A DNA stretch of 64,000 nt, from assembly GCF_020740795.1 (NCBI RefSeq), contig NC_067286.1:1049990-1113989 (forward strand), read 5' to 3'. Position 1 is the stretch's first letter; each line of letters begins with the position of its first letter. The notes under the pieces are model-generated. The model was given only the letters and a program-made list of their open reading frames with translations, was not told the DNA's origin and ran no database searches. The DNA is from Apus apus (lineage: Eukaryota > Chordata > Aves > Apodiformes > Apodidae). The translations under genes were made by a program, and so were the position numbers. This document shows, in pieces, positions 34,201 to 45,733 of this stretch.

Positions 34201-37200
34201 CAGCTCTTCCCAACATCCAGCTCTGTGCAAACAGGCAATGCTTGAGAGGGCGTAAAAAAACCTAACAAAACCAAAACAACAAACAAAACTCCAAAACTTT
34301 TCCTTCCTCTTGCATTCCATGTGCTAAGGGAGACACATTGCTGCTCCCAGTGCCTCCTGTTTTCTCGAAACAAAGGGAGAGGTACAGCAGAGCAGAGCTG
34401 TTGGGAAAACAGCCACTAGGGTCCACGAACGGGCACACTAAGTGCATCCATTTATTTTTATCCTCCCAACGTAGAATTTCACTTTAAAATCAGTCCTTAG
34501 AGATTAATTTAAAAGGACTAACAAACACAGCCACCACAGACGACAGTAAACAAGCCAGGCAGAAGCAGAGAGGTACCATCTAAAATTTTCAAGTGAATCA
34601 GTGTCAGTCATTTCCATTTCTTCTGATACTCGTTTTAATGCACTGGCACTACAGAGGAGAAAGCAGCACCCCAGTGTGACCAGCTTTGTTCCAGCAGGGT
34701 GACAGATCAGCTTTTGACACAGCCTTCAGCATTCCAGGGGGACAACCCAAGAGCTGTTCCAGCAGCAGCAGAAGTCACTTTAAACAGAAAAGCACTCTGA
34801 TACCCAGAGACAAACAGCACAGCTCATCCCACAGCACCTAAGATGAATAATGCAGAGGGCTCTTTTCTAAATTACTATTTTTTAAAAAAGTTTATACTGT
34901 GAAAGCTCCATGAAAATAATCTTATTTTTAGCCTTTTAATACCCTGATGGAATGCCAGTATCCCTAACAACCATTAGCTGCAGATGGCAACACAGCCTGA
35001 GGTCAAACATCCTGTAAGGGATCCCTTAAAACATGCAAATGCCTTGGTGAGTGATCTGCAGGGACAATTCCTCTCACCAGGAAAGCTGAGTCTGCCCAAG
35101 TTCTCTCTGACACCTTCCCTGGATTCAGAGGATCTGAGCTACTTCCACTGACTGCAGGTATAGGAGGGGCAGGGTAGCACAGAGGACTCACAAAGTCCAG
35201 GCTGCTGTCACTCATTCGTCTCTTTTGCCCTGTGAACATTCGGTTTAGACACCAGAAAGCAGATCTTTTCATTGTTACAGCCAGAATTTAAATTAAAATG
35301 CAAGAAGTACCACAGTGGAGATCCCACCCACAAGGAGGGCTTGGGGCACACTCCAACTGCTGTATTGGTTTGCAAATAATTTGTTGTTAAGTCTTTTGAG
35401 CCTCCCTCTTCACAACTTCTGTGTAAAACTGCCAGGACAGGCTCCTACTGCCTCCAAGATACCCACTGCCTTTCCTTGCAGGGATCAACTACACAGACTT
35501 AGTGGTGGGTGTGGTGCTGGGGTGCAGAAAGAAGGACTGTCTTCTCATTGGAGAAATCCTTTCTGGGGTGCAAGAGAGGAATGTTCCTCTACAGCTGAGC
35601 CAAATGCTGCAAGATCACCTTGGGAATCAATCACCTGAGAAAGCCCCTTGTCCCTTTGGATTCATCCCACAAGTGTGTCTGCTCCATGTATTGCATCTGA
35701 TGCTCTGATGCTTCCAGCAGATCCTTCTATGTCTGCCCACAAGAACAGCAGAGGAAAACACAGAACATGTCCCACGTGTTAAGCACAGACAAGATCTAAC
35801 ACTCTGTGTGTGGTTCCCTAAATAAAAAAATCCACAGCTGGATGTTACCAGGAACAGATTTTTAAGGAAATAAGCCTGCCTGATAATATCAGGGACCAAA
35901 GCACCAAGCACTCCAGAGCACAACACTGAAACAACAAGGATTTGTGTGAGCTGAAAATCTCCAGAATCTGAAGCTTTCCATTTGTCTGAGAAGTAGTTTC
36001 TGGCTTTGGGACAAAAGGGCCTGTCATGCGATTTAAAAGCCAGAATCTTCTATAAATAACTATCTCAGAAACAATGAAACACCAAGTATTTGCAAGCACA
36101 GCCAAAAGCTTGTCCTCCCTGCAGTGTGCAAACTGCTGCACTCAGGCCAGGTAGAGGGGAAGGGCATCAACTGCAGAAGATGGGCAAAGTGAGCACATCG
36201 AGGGCTGGGCTGTTTGGAAGGCTCCTGGTACTGCCTCCAGCTCACTGCTCACCACCATCCCAAGAATGAAGGGAACATGTTCATCCACTCACTCCCCCAT
36301 GGATTTGGGATGTTTGAGCCTGCAACAGCCAAAAAGCTCAACTTCAAGTCACATCTGCTGCTCAAAAGGAGAGAGAAGGCCAGATTCCATCTTACAGTTG
36401 GCTCCTCAGAAGATCTGATGGAAATTAGCTGCCTACATTTTCTTTTTGTCTGTAACATTCCAACATGAGAAAACCACAATGTACTTGCCAGAGAAATATC
36501 TCAAACATTTCAAAGAGAACAAAAAATGATAACACAAGCACCACAAAGGAGAACAGAAAACCACTCAGAGGACCATTTAAAAACAGCTGAGCAAACTTTT
36601 TAAACAAAAGTTCAATGTGAACAGACAAGGAACAAAAAAAAGGACACATGATGCCAAGACTATCACCCCAGTGAGCTGCCTTCAACTGGCTCTGCTTTAT
36701 TCAGTTTAGCTCAGCACTTTCCATCCTATTCCAAGTATATCCAGGTGTCTCAGACACACTGACAGTTCAGACAGTAACTCTGTGACCTACCAAAGGAAAG
36801 GTGAGCACAAAACTGAAACTGCATTTCACAGGAGCTCTACATGTAGATCTGGGGATGTGAAACAAGCATCAGATGGTTCACGGAGTCCCAAGCTCTCTTT
36901 GGGGCAGTCACTAAGGATCAGTTGACATCAGTCAAAGCAAGATCTTCAGCAGTTTGTATTCACAGCAACAACTGGTTGCTTCCTTACCAAGACACAGTTC
37001 CCACATCTGTAACTTAAGGGGCTAGACAGAAGCAGTGGAAAAAAGATGCAGCAACAAAAATGCAAGGTGGTTTCACAGCTGCTTCTGAAGTGTGATGCAC
37101 TTCCAAGTTTTCTCATTTACAACCTTCATCCATTCTATTTATGCAAAACCTGACATGGCCACTTCACAGTCACAGTCACTTCACAGTCCAGGACAGAACT

Positions 37201-37587
37201 TTGGAGGGATGTTTTATCCAGTTAACAGACAAGAAATTCCTTAGCCTGCTGGCTCTTCATCCAGGCTATTTGCAAAGAGACCTGCTCCTTCATTTCCTGC
37301 TGAAGGAAACACATCCAAACATGACACGACCTGTTAGTCCACAGCCAGGAAAGGGCTTCTAACACACATTCACCTGAACAAAAGAAGATGTTTGTAGTTA
37401 TTGATACGTGTTCTTCTCTCTGACAAGATGACAATCAAACAGGCAGGCCACCACCAGAGAAATTCAATCTGTTCATTCCTAGAACCCTAACAGAGAGATG
37501 ACTAAATCCTAACTTTGCAAAGCACAAAGAACAACACACAAGAGATGTTTCTCTTAACAGAAATGCTCAGTGAAACCTATTCTACAT
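28240..37587. other. TALDO1-GATD1 intergenic region, no gene recognised
   Basis: About 9 kb lies between the convergent 3' ends. It holds one CR1 fragment (30892-31172), scattered A- or T-rich patches and a slightly GC-richer spot near 34030-34200. Open frames up to 169 codons occur but none shows codon bias, splice-linked extension or a familiar domain. Part may be a long GATD1 3' UTR. Confidence 0.6.
30892..31172 (-). repeat. CR1 LINE fragment, longest in the window
   Basis: CCATAGAATCATGGAATGG, GGTTGGAAAGGACATT, CATCTAGTCTCAACACC, CAACCAGGTTGCTCC, CAGGGATGGGGCAGCCACAG, TCTCTGGGCAACTTGTTCC, GGGAAGAATTTTGTCC and CCATTACCTCTTGTTC occur in CR1 order (antisense), giving about 280 bases. Confidence 0.93.
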
Positions 37588-37593
37588 TTTATT
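37588..37593 (-). terminator. GATD1: Nearest candidate polyadenylation signal of GATD1
   Basis: TTTATT on the plus strand, which is AATAAA on the minus strand, lies 232 bases past the GATD1 stop. Further candidates lie at 36696-36701 and 34451-34456. Confidence 0.5.
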
Positions 37594-37824
37594 TAACCAG
37601 TCCTGACAGACAGCCATGCATGTCCCAACCCATTTTACCTTATTTTTTTAATAATCACAAATGCTTTTACCAAAAGACATAACCAACTGAATAGCTACAT
37701 CATACTAAGACGACACACAGTCCAGCAGGTAAGCCTGGCAAAAGTATTATTCCAGGGGACAACATTCCTGAAATTAAGAGATGCCCACCCCTGACTGCTC
37801 CTCATGCTTCCCTCCCATGTTGCC

Positions 37825-40800
37825 TCACCTGACATTGCAAAGGATAAGAAGATTCTGGACAGCAGGAAGAGTGGAATTCTCATTCTGCCCCGTCACCAGG
37901 TGCCTGTCCAGCACCACGTGTACAGCATCCGGAGAGCTGGCTAAACACAGGAGGAAGAGCAACACACTGTGTTAGCAAACACTTCTTCAGTTGCACTGTC
38001 CCATCTGACAGAACTATCAGAGAACTGTTTTCATCAGACAGATTTGCTGGGTGAGTGAGTGACATGTTGCTCCATAACCCCAGAGAGATATAATCTTGAG
38101 CCCCCAATCCCAAAACATCCTCCCCTGAAAAGACAGCAGGACTGGGCCCTTGATCCCATTAACACCACATGGGTAAACTGCAGGTATAGAGATTTAAAAA
38201 AAAACCCTCAGAGTATGTATTTAAGCCTTGCAATTACCCTGCAATACAATACAAACTCTTCTTATGTAAGACATCAAAGCTGTAATCACCATGCTACAAA
38301 GAGCCTGCAGAAAAATGCTTCTTTTCTGGCCAGTTGTAATACCCTGACATGTGAATATCTACCAGCAAATGTTCACTACTCCAACCAGCATGTTTAAGTC
38401 ACCTCACTCCAGAGAGAACCATGATTTTGTCAGTTATGAACAGCTCTCCTTTTCTTCCCCTCTCCCAGCCACACTGTCTAAATCCAGGCTCACAGCCTTC
38501 AAAGCCCCACTTGCTTTTCCTCTCCTTGCTTATTTTCTCAGCACCACTGCCACCAGACATGCACGACAGAACAGGTTAAACTGACACCAGCTTTCTACCC
38601 ACCAGCCCTGAGCCCATCATGCAGAAGGTGGCAGCAGCTCACTCAAAAAGCACAAAGATGCTGCTTAATCACACAAACAGGCTAATGGCAGCACAGATGG
38701 GAGAGGATAAAGCAAAGAACATACAGCAATTAGGTAAAAAAGTGGAATTTCTTTGCAGTGAAAAAGAGTTGCACAGCACCAGGAGCCTGGTTCTGCTCCC
38801 TACACAAGTGTCATCTCTAATTACATCTCTAATTACTGCCCCTTCAAACTGTATCAGTCCAATGGGTGGCATCACTCTGTTAAATAAGGGGAGATTTAAG
38901 TACCACAGGCATCTCACTGTTCTCTTTAAGGACTCTAAGAAATTACTTAACAAAAGAGCAGGCTGAAGGACAGCTGCAGCTGCAGAATTGAGCCATTTAT
39001 AGCTCATGAGATATTTCTCCCTGTAGCTCTGCAACAGTGCAAGAGCAGCATGAAAAGGAAGAATGACACTTTTCCCTGCACATTCAGAAATAATCTGGGA
39101 AAAAAGTGACATTCTCCTGCTTTAATGGTTTTAATTTCTCAAGTAGGACAGAACTTCAGATTTTGCAGTTCAAAAGTCAAACTTCTATGTTTTAACTAAT
39201 AATAATTAGCGAAATTACTAGTAGCAAAACAAGAAATTACCATAAAACCAGATCTAGCTAAGAGTAAAATATGACTAAAAGAGCTCACGTGGACAACCAT
39301 GGAGATCAGTGTGTTGTTGTGCTGCCCTACTTCCCCACACACACTTTTCCTTAGAACACTCAATATTTCTAATAGACTAAAATATTTGTTTAGATCCACA
39401 AAACAGGAATGAATGCAAGAGGAGAGAAACCACCAGAATGCTGTTCACCTATGACAAACTGGCAGGCAAACATTCCATTCCAAAAAGCAGCCAAGAAACA
39501 CGAAGCCCTGGACAAGAGTGACATACCACTAAATGTAGCTCCAGAATCCTTCACAAAATCTTCCACGATAATGGACAAGCTGGCAAAGTTGGGCTGCCTC
39601 ACTAGTTCATACACAGAGGGCTGGAAGAGATCAAGAGCAAGTAAGTCTGTCCTGCTTTTTATAAAAAAAGCCAAGCAAAACCAACACATGCTTTTATTTT
39701 TCTGCTCCCCCACGATTCTTCCAACTGTCATACAGGGAATGGAACAGAAATAAAGCATAAAACCACAAGCAGCTTCTATGGATTTTCTGTAGGGAGCAAA
39801 CTGACAAGTCTTAGGTGAAGAGAAAGAATGACACCAAGACATTTCTGCACATCAATTAACTTAATGAGAGCACAGAGATATTTGGCTGTTGGACACAAAC
39901 AATGTGCCAGTTGCAGAGCACAAGTAACACAACTCCCCTTTGGAATGAATGTGGGAAACAGCTGAAATGAAGAGTGAAAAATTAGAAGTGCTTAGTTCAG
40001 TTTTTGCATGCACAGGAGGAAATGGAATGTTATGGTTGCCACAGCAACTACAGCTGGGTCACATCACGCCTTATTTAAAATATCTTTTCGTGGATTGTAA
40101 ATCCAAGCACATCAGGATACTGATAGCTTTTGTGAGGCCCATAAACTTAATTTTTTTAATTTTGCATGTAAGTTGTCAACCCTAGAAGCTGCACTGTAGA
40201 GGTTTGCATCATCCTGGTAAAACTGCCTTTTAATGGTCTGTGAGGTCAGAGATATAACTGCACACTAAGTAACACCAACTGCATCTGCCCACTTCCCAAG
40301 TTACAAGCAAGTCTGTACTCAGAGCCTTTTTTCCTTAAGCTTCCTCTACTTACTAAAATGAAAGAGCACCTTGAGAAATGTAACTCATCTCATTCACGAG
40401 ACTAAAAAGAAATAATTTGTAAAAGCCCTCAGCTATGAATCCAAGGAGCTGCAGCAGTCATTTCCAGCATGTTGTTGTTTCAGTGTAAAGTGTACAGAAC
40501 AATCAAAGGAAGAGACTCTCCACATGACAGCCAAAGTGAGACACTCCCTTCATGCACCCCCATGTTGGGCCCCCTTGCCAAAGACAGCTCCCCACATCTT
40601 GCACTTCAACCAAGGGTACCAAACTGATGATTTGTACCTGTAGGCAGTTCTTGGATAAGATCAGGAACACTAGCACCTGAAATCACAGGTCCCTGCACAG
40701 CAAAAAAAGCCCTCAAACAGCAAAACACAGGTGAAAGCTCCACCTACCCCTGTAAGGCTGTACCCCTGAAACACCCAGGACTTATCCTCATTGGTGGCAC

Positions 40801-43800
40801 AACACAAAGCTGCAACTCCATGTCCAACTGCACAGATGGGCTCTAGAGAAAGAAGAAAGGCTCTTTGAGAAGTTGTGAGCATCTTCAGACAGCTGAAACA
40901 CAGGAGTCCTCCATGTTACAGCACATTGCCTTCCTGCAATGAAATCATCCTGCACTATTTGTACCCCCTCAGGCTGTGAGGTTTTTCCTGCACACAACAG
41001 TAAGCATTGCCCCAGTCTTGCAAACGAGATCTTAACTCCAAGTCCAAAGACAGCACCAAAGAGAAAAACACATGTGCAAATGGTAAATGAGAAGTACACA
41101 AGTCTTGATTAACCACACTCTTAATGACGATTCTAGTTCATTCCACATTCTGCTCTGAACCTTGAATCCTATGACTTGGAGAGAGTCATTTCTGTACCAC
41201 TGTGAGGCAAAGAACCCTCTCCTGACACTGGCATTGAAAAACTACTGATACATTCCTATATAAATTCCATAAACAGGACACTTTTTAAGAGAAGATCAAT
41301 TTCTCTAAGGCAGCTCTTTCCAGTTCTGAACAGTATTGAATGAGGCAAACATTTCTGAGTCACTGGAAGGCAACAGCCCTGCAGGAAACACACAGCAGTA
41401 CTATTTTATTTAACAAAACATCTGATGATGTTCACCTACTGTTCTCAGTGCTGAAGTGCTGCAGTATCTTGGCCAGGTACCCACTGTTTGCAAGGTCAGT
41501 CATAGCCCCAGGACAGTTTGGAATCAGCAGCGCGTGGTATCGAGCACCTGCAAAGGAGACACCAATTCTAATATAAATAACACCCAGAAAAGCCTGATCA
41601 GAAACCCAGTTCACACTTGACAAAAGTATTACAATACCACGTAAGTCTGTCAAAAACTGTATTAACTGAATGAAGTAAAAAAAATAAATAAATAGAACAG
41701 ATCTGTGTGGAGCAAGGAAAAAGGCCCTTTTTAGGACAAAGAACATACATTATTAATTCTTACCTTAGCAAAGCTTAAAGCTGAAATGTCTGCTAGCTTC
41801 TACTTTAGCAAAACATTTATTTAAAAAAATAGCAATACAGTGTGTGTGTATATACACATACAGGAGAGTATATATGGTGTGTATGTATTTACAATAAAAG
41901 AAAATTACCAATCCAAGATAAATAAGAAAATAGCAACTGTAGCTACCCCGGCTTCCTCTTAAAAACACAGGTTTTATGCCTTATCTGTCATTCTTCCCTA
42001 AAGATATATATAAAAATATACAAAGCAGCAGTTTCCCTGCAGAAAGGAGGTGACACTGTCCAACATTCAAGCCCTCACCATCAATGGACTCCAGCTTGGC
42101 AGGGCTGCCATACGATTTCATCCTGAAGTCCTGAATCCAGCGGCTGTTGCTCTCGGTCACATCCACAAAATCAATGGGCTTCCCCTGGGGAAAACGTTGG
42201 TTCAGAGAGTGTGGTTAGGACCACTGCACAGACCTCCACTGTGTCTCCTGAGGGGCAAATTTTGCTCTCAAAACCCTGAAGTTTTCCATCTTTCCCACTG
42301 AAGTAGTCTGAATGGGTCTCCCTCCACTCTCCGTATGAAGTTCAGAACCATACCATGAGAAGCAAGCATTCAGTTCAATATTAAGAAAACAGAATTTTTA
42401 AGAGTCCCTTAAGCTTCAAAGTCAATAAAACACCTCTGAAAAAACAGTTAAGTATAATTGTCTAGTCAACTGAGATATCCATTGGTTTCAGACTAAAATC
42501 ACAGTAACTGCCCATTTTCACTCACCCCAGGAGTCGCGACTTGCAGATTAAAAGCAGAGCTGGTCAGGGTGAAGCAGTGAAGGAAGGACTGGGCTGACAC
42601 ACCTGAAAAGCAGAGCCCAGCGACTTCAAGAAGAGGGTAAAGCCAGGAGGCACTCGCCAGGGCAGGGCAGGGCAGGGCAGGGCAGGGCAGGGCAGGGGGA
42701 CCCGCACGCTGTGCTGCAGAGGCTCCTGCACACACAAGACACACCCCCCACACACGCAGACACACACACACCCCCCACACACGCAGACACACACACACCC
42801 CCCACACACGCAGACACACACACACCCCACACACACGCAGACACACACACACCCCCCACACACGCAGACACACACACACCCCCCACACACGCAGACACAC
42901 ACACACCCCCCACACACGCAGACACACACACACCCCCCACACACGCAGACACACACACACCCCCCACACACGCAGACACACACACACCCCCCACACACGC
43001 AGACACACACACACCCCACACACACGCAGACACACACACACCCCCCACACACGCAGACACACACACACCCCACACACACGCAGACACACACACACCCCAC
43101 ACACACGCAGACACACACACCCCACACACACGCAGACACACACACCCCACACACGCAGACACACACACCCCACACACGCAGACACACACACACCACACAC
43201 ACGCAGACACACACACCCCACACACACGCAGACACACACACACCACACACGCAGACACACACACACCACACACACGCAGACACACACACACCACACACAC
43301 GCAGACACACACACACCACACACACGCAGACACACACACCCCACACACGCAGACACACACACACCCCACACACGCAGACACACACACCCCACACACACGC
43401 AGACACACACACACCACACACGCAGACACACACACACCACACACACGCAGACACACACACACCACACACACGCAGACACACACACACCACACACACGCAG
43501 ACACACACACACCACACGCAGACACCACAGACACACACGCAGACACCACAGACACACACGCAGCTCCGGGATGCCCAGCTCAGCCGGAGGGGCTGAGGGG
43601 CGGGCGCGACGGGACGGCCCCCGACAACGCGGACACGCGTGTTGGCGCCAGGCAGCACGGCCCCGCGTGCGAAGCGGGGGACACGCGATCGATGAACGGG
43701 CAAAGGGCCCCAGAGACACGGGAAGGGCCGCGGCTGGGGAGGCCGCAGGGGACGGGGAGGCCGCAGGGGACGGGGAGGCCGCAGGGGACGGGGAGGCCCC

Positions 43801-43963
43801 GCCGCTCGGAGGAGCCCGCACAGGCGGGGCAGGACCGAGGCGCCGAAGGGAGGCAGCAGGGCCGGGCGGGGGGGGGGGGGGGGTTAAGCCCCGAGATGGT
43901 CTCACCGGCGGCAGCGGCGCTGGCAACGATGAGGCAGGTGGGCTTGGCCAGCCGGTCCGACAT
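37825..43963 (-). CDS. GATD1: Glutamine amidotransferase-like class 1 domain protein 1 (PDDC1), complete, 7 exons
   Basis: DJ-1/PfpI-type protein of unknown function. Coding exons in transcript order: 43963-43906, 42602-42526, 42184-42079, 41547-41440, 40842-40748, 39620-39527, 37940-37825. All borders are AG/GT and in phase, giving 217 residues (human 220). Key stretches are [91 protein letters not shown] and [16 protein letters not shown]. The nucleophile elbow reads AVGHGVAAL, so the catalytic Cys of DJ-1/GATase proteins is absent, as in the human protein. The start ATG has GCC upstream and lies in a CpG island. The TGA overlaps a splice-donor-like CAGGTGAGG. It is convergent with TALDO1 and in tandem with CEND1. 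Confidence 0.97.
41837..41890. repeat. TG/TA-rich simple repeat in GATD1 intron
   Basis: Alternating GTGTGTGTATATACACATAC-type sequence and TATATATGG. The inverted TGTATA/TATACA parts could fold. Confidence 0.75.
42659..42697. repeat. (AGGGC)n microsatellite
   Basis: About seven tandem AGGGC pentamers lie in GATD1 intron 1, between exon 2 and the minisatellite. Confidence 0.95.
42729..43563. repeat. 27-bp CA-rich minisatellite in GATD1 intron 1
   Basis: About 30 tandem units contain ACACACGCAGACACACACA followed by a C-run. The GCAGAC anchor recurs every 27 bases at the start (for example 42755, 42782 and 42809). Left-hand units carry CCCCCC. Moving right the run shortens to CCCC and then CC, and the period drops below 27. 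On the minus (GATD1 sense) strand each unit offers a G-run of up to six. The array has few stop codons in any frame, which creates spurious long open frames on both strands (for example 708 and 521 codons). Confidence 0.97.
43737..43798. repeat. 18-bp GC-rich tandem repeat
   Basis: Three full copies of an 18-base unit containing GGCCGCAGGGGACGGGGA, plus a partial fourth, lie in GATD1 intron 1. The GGCCGCAG anchors are at 43741, 43759 and 43777. Confidence 0.95.
43868..43883. repeat. 16-G homopolymer next to GATD1 exon 1
   Basis: An uninterrupted run of 16 G on the plus strand starts about 20 bases into intron 1 on the GATD1 strand. It may form G-quadruplex or i-motif structures and is a likely sequencing-error site. 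Confidence 0.9.
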
Positions 43964-44517
43964 GGCGCGGGGCGCGGCGCGGCCCGGCCCGGCGGCGGGC
44001 GGCGGGGGCGGCGGGCGGCGCGCGGGGCCGCGCATGCGCGGGGTGGGGGGCGCGGGCGGCTGGGCGGGAACGGGGAAGGGCGGGAAAGGGGAAGGGCGGG
44101 AAGCGCTGAGGGAGCGGCGGGAGGAGCTGCGGGGCTCGGGGGGCCCTGAGGGGCTCTGGGGGGGGTCGCGGTGCCTTTTAACCCCTCATGGGACACCGCG
44201 GCGAACGATGCGGACCAGCTGGTGGCACGTCCCACCTGCCTCCCCCCCCCAGCGCGCTTGGTTTCCCCCTTCATAGAACTTCCTGGAGCTCTGTGCCGGC
44301 AGCAGGGCTGCGTGCCCCGCTCAGTTTTATGCCGGGGTTTTGATTTTCTTTTCTGTCTTAGCTCTTTTTCCCTTATCGCGCCCGTCCCGTGTTCAGCAGG
44401 ACTGAAACCCCCCAAAAGACTGTCGTGACAGCGACCCCCCCCGCCTGGGATAAAGGGAAGGCAGTGACAGCCCGTTGCAGCTTGGAAGTGAAAAAGCAGA
44501 TTGCTGGGGAAAATATA

Positions 44518-44545
44518 AATAAATAAATAAATAAATAAATAAAAA
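44518..44545. repeat. (AAAT)n microsatellite
   Basis: About seven AAAT tetramers lie upstream of GATD1. Confidence 0.95.
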
Positions 44546-44929
44546 TTAGTAAAACCCATGGATGAACTACAGAGTGATTTCCCAGAGCCACTGCAACAAG
44601 CCTCAGAATTAGAAACTAAACACAACAGTCATGCTCCCTGAAGCTCTCCTTCCCGCCCCTCATCTCTGGGCCAGGCTGCCTTCTTTGTGTACGCTCCTTA
44701 ACGAGCCTTTATTCTTCGAGAAAAGCGTTGCTTTGTTGCAGGTGTCACTGCTTTCAGCTCCACGGCTCACCAGAGAAAAAAGTAATTTCGTAAACCTTGT
44801 TCAGATTCTGGATTTGCAGTTTTCACCCCCCTGTTCATTCGATAGGTTTATCTCTTGATGGGTGCTGGTGGATAGAGACAGTGTCATTATAAAGTGATAG
44901 GTATCAAATGAAGACAGTACAATTCTGAC

Positions 44930-45103
44930 ATTATTTTTTGTTTATTTATTTGAAAGGACCTAATTTCTAGCCTGGCTTCCTAAAAGAAACATAGCTTGTG
45001 CCAGCAGTCTCCTCATCTGTCTCTTCGATCACCTGTTCATCAGGCTCCTTTTCTCTCCAAAAGTGTGTTCTGAAACCGCCGTTTTCGGTGGGGAAAGGGA
45101 CAG
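44930..45103 (-). other. Possible terminal exon of an unannotated minus-strand transcript
   Basis: On the minus strand a good acceptor (CCCTTCCACCCCAG) ends at 45104. From 45103 an open frame of about 45 codons with an acidic, coding-like run (REKEPDEQVIEETDEETAG) ends at TAG 44969-44967. Two overlapping AATAAA signals lie 17-26 bases further on (44941-44950). No upstream exon was found and the peptide is not one I recognise. It could be chance. Confidence 0.3.
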
Positions 45104-45380
45104 CTGGGGTGGAAGGGAGCAGGGCAAAGCCATGTGTGGGTTGAGAGAAGTAAGTAGGCGGAGGGAAAGCAGTAGAGGAAAGAGAGAAGGGATGGGTGGA
45201 AGGTACCCAAAGCCATGTTTGGAAGGACTCAGCTCTCTGTTGGCGCCAGGACTGCATCGCTGCCTGCCTCGGCAGCGAGAAGGGAAAGGCCTTTCTTGTC
45301 TGAAGGAGACACAAGGGGAAGATTCCCCAGCCCTCTTTCCCCTCCTCTCCAGCGTGTGAGCAGCACTGCCCCTTCTCCAG

Positions 45381-45733
45381 CTGAGGAGGAGAAGGTTGTG
45401 CAGGTGCCTCCAAGGAAACCTGCCAAGCTGCAGCATCGCCTGCTGCCGGCCCATCCCTGCGTGGCTGCACAGCCTCCTCTGCTCAGAGGAGACAAGCCGG
45501 GCTCTCCCTGCAAGAAGGCACATTTCCCCAGCCTAGGAGCTGCAGAAGAGCCTCAGCTGCTTCGAGGCTCTCTCGCAGCCCCCAGGAGGTTGCCATCTCT
45601 GCCCTCACACCTCATCCATCCTCACTGGCCCAATCTAAGCGCTACTTCACACACCCTGACTGGGGGCAGTGGGGAGGGCCAGGCACCCACCCATCCCAGC
45701 TGCTCAGATTCAGGATTCAGACTCAAAAAATAA
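45381..45733 (+). other. Open stretch with coding-like composition, plus strand
   Basis: After TGCCCCTTCTCCAG (acceptor-like, 45380) the plus strand stays open for about 117 codons, with AEEEKVVQVPPRKPAKLQHR near its start, and stops at 45731-45733. It could be an exon of a transcript divergent from GATD1. There is no recognised domain and no nearby polyadenylation signal. Confidence 0.25.

Larger units (their letters stand above)
43570..44250 (-). promoter_or_regulatory. GATD1: CpG island and promoter of GATD1
   Basis: A dense CpG/GC block spans exon 1 and extends about 290 bases upstream of the ATG at 43963. No TATA box was seen. GGGCGG-type and CGCGCATGCGCGG (NRF1-like, about 44029-44041) motifs are present. 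An island of this type often fires in both directions; human has a divergent transcript at this promoter. Confidence 0.75.

Noticed and set aside
39409-39753. 114-codon plus-strand frame
   Set aside because: It is the antisense shadow of the GATD1 exon at 39527-39620, which fits the human protein and splice phases.
42729-43563. Regularly spaced repeats resembling a CRISPR array
   Set aside because: There are no distinct repeat and spacer parts. The whole unit repeats, the DNA is vertebrate, and there are no cas genes.
42499-44625. Very long open frames (708 codons on minus; 521 codons on plus at 42711-44276) with Val-Cys-Val-Cys or Thr-His-Thr-Pro repeats
   Set aside because: They come from the minisatellite, whose 27-bp period is a multiple of three with no stop in several frames on both strands, and from the CpG island. 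The minus frame reads through GATD1 splice sites.
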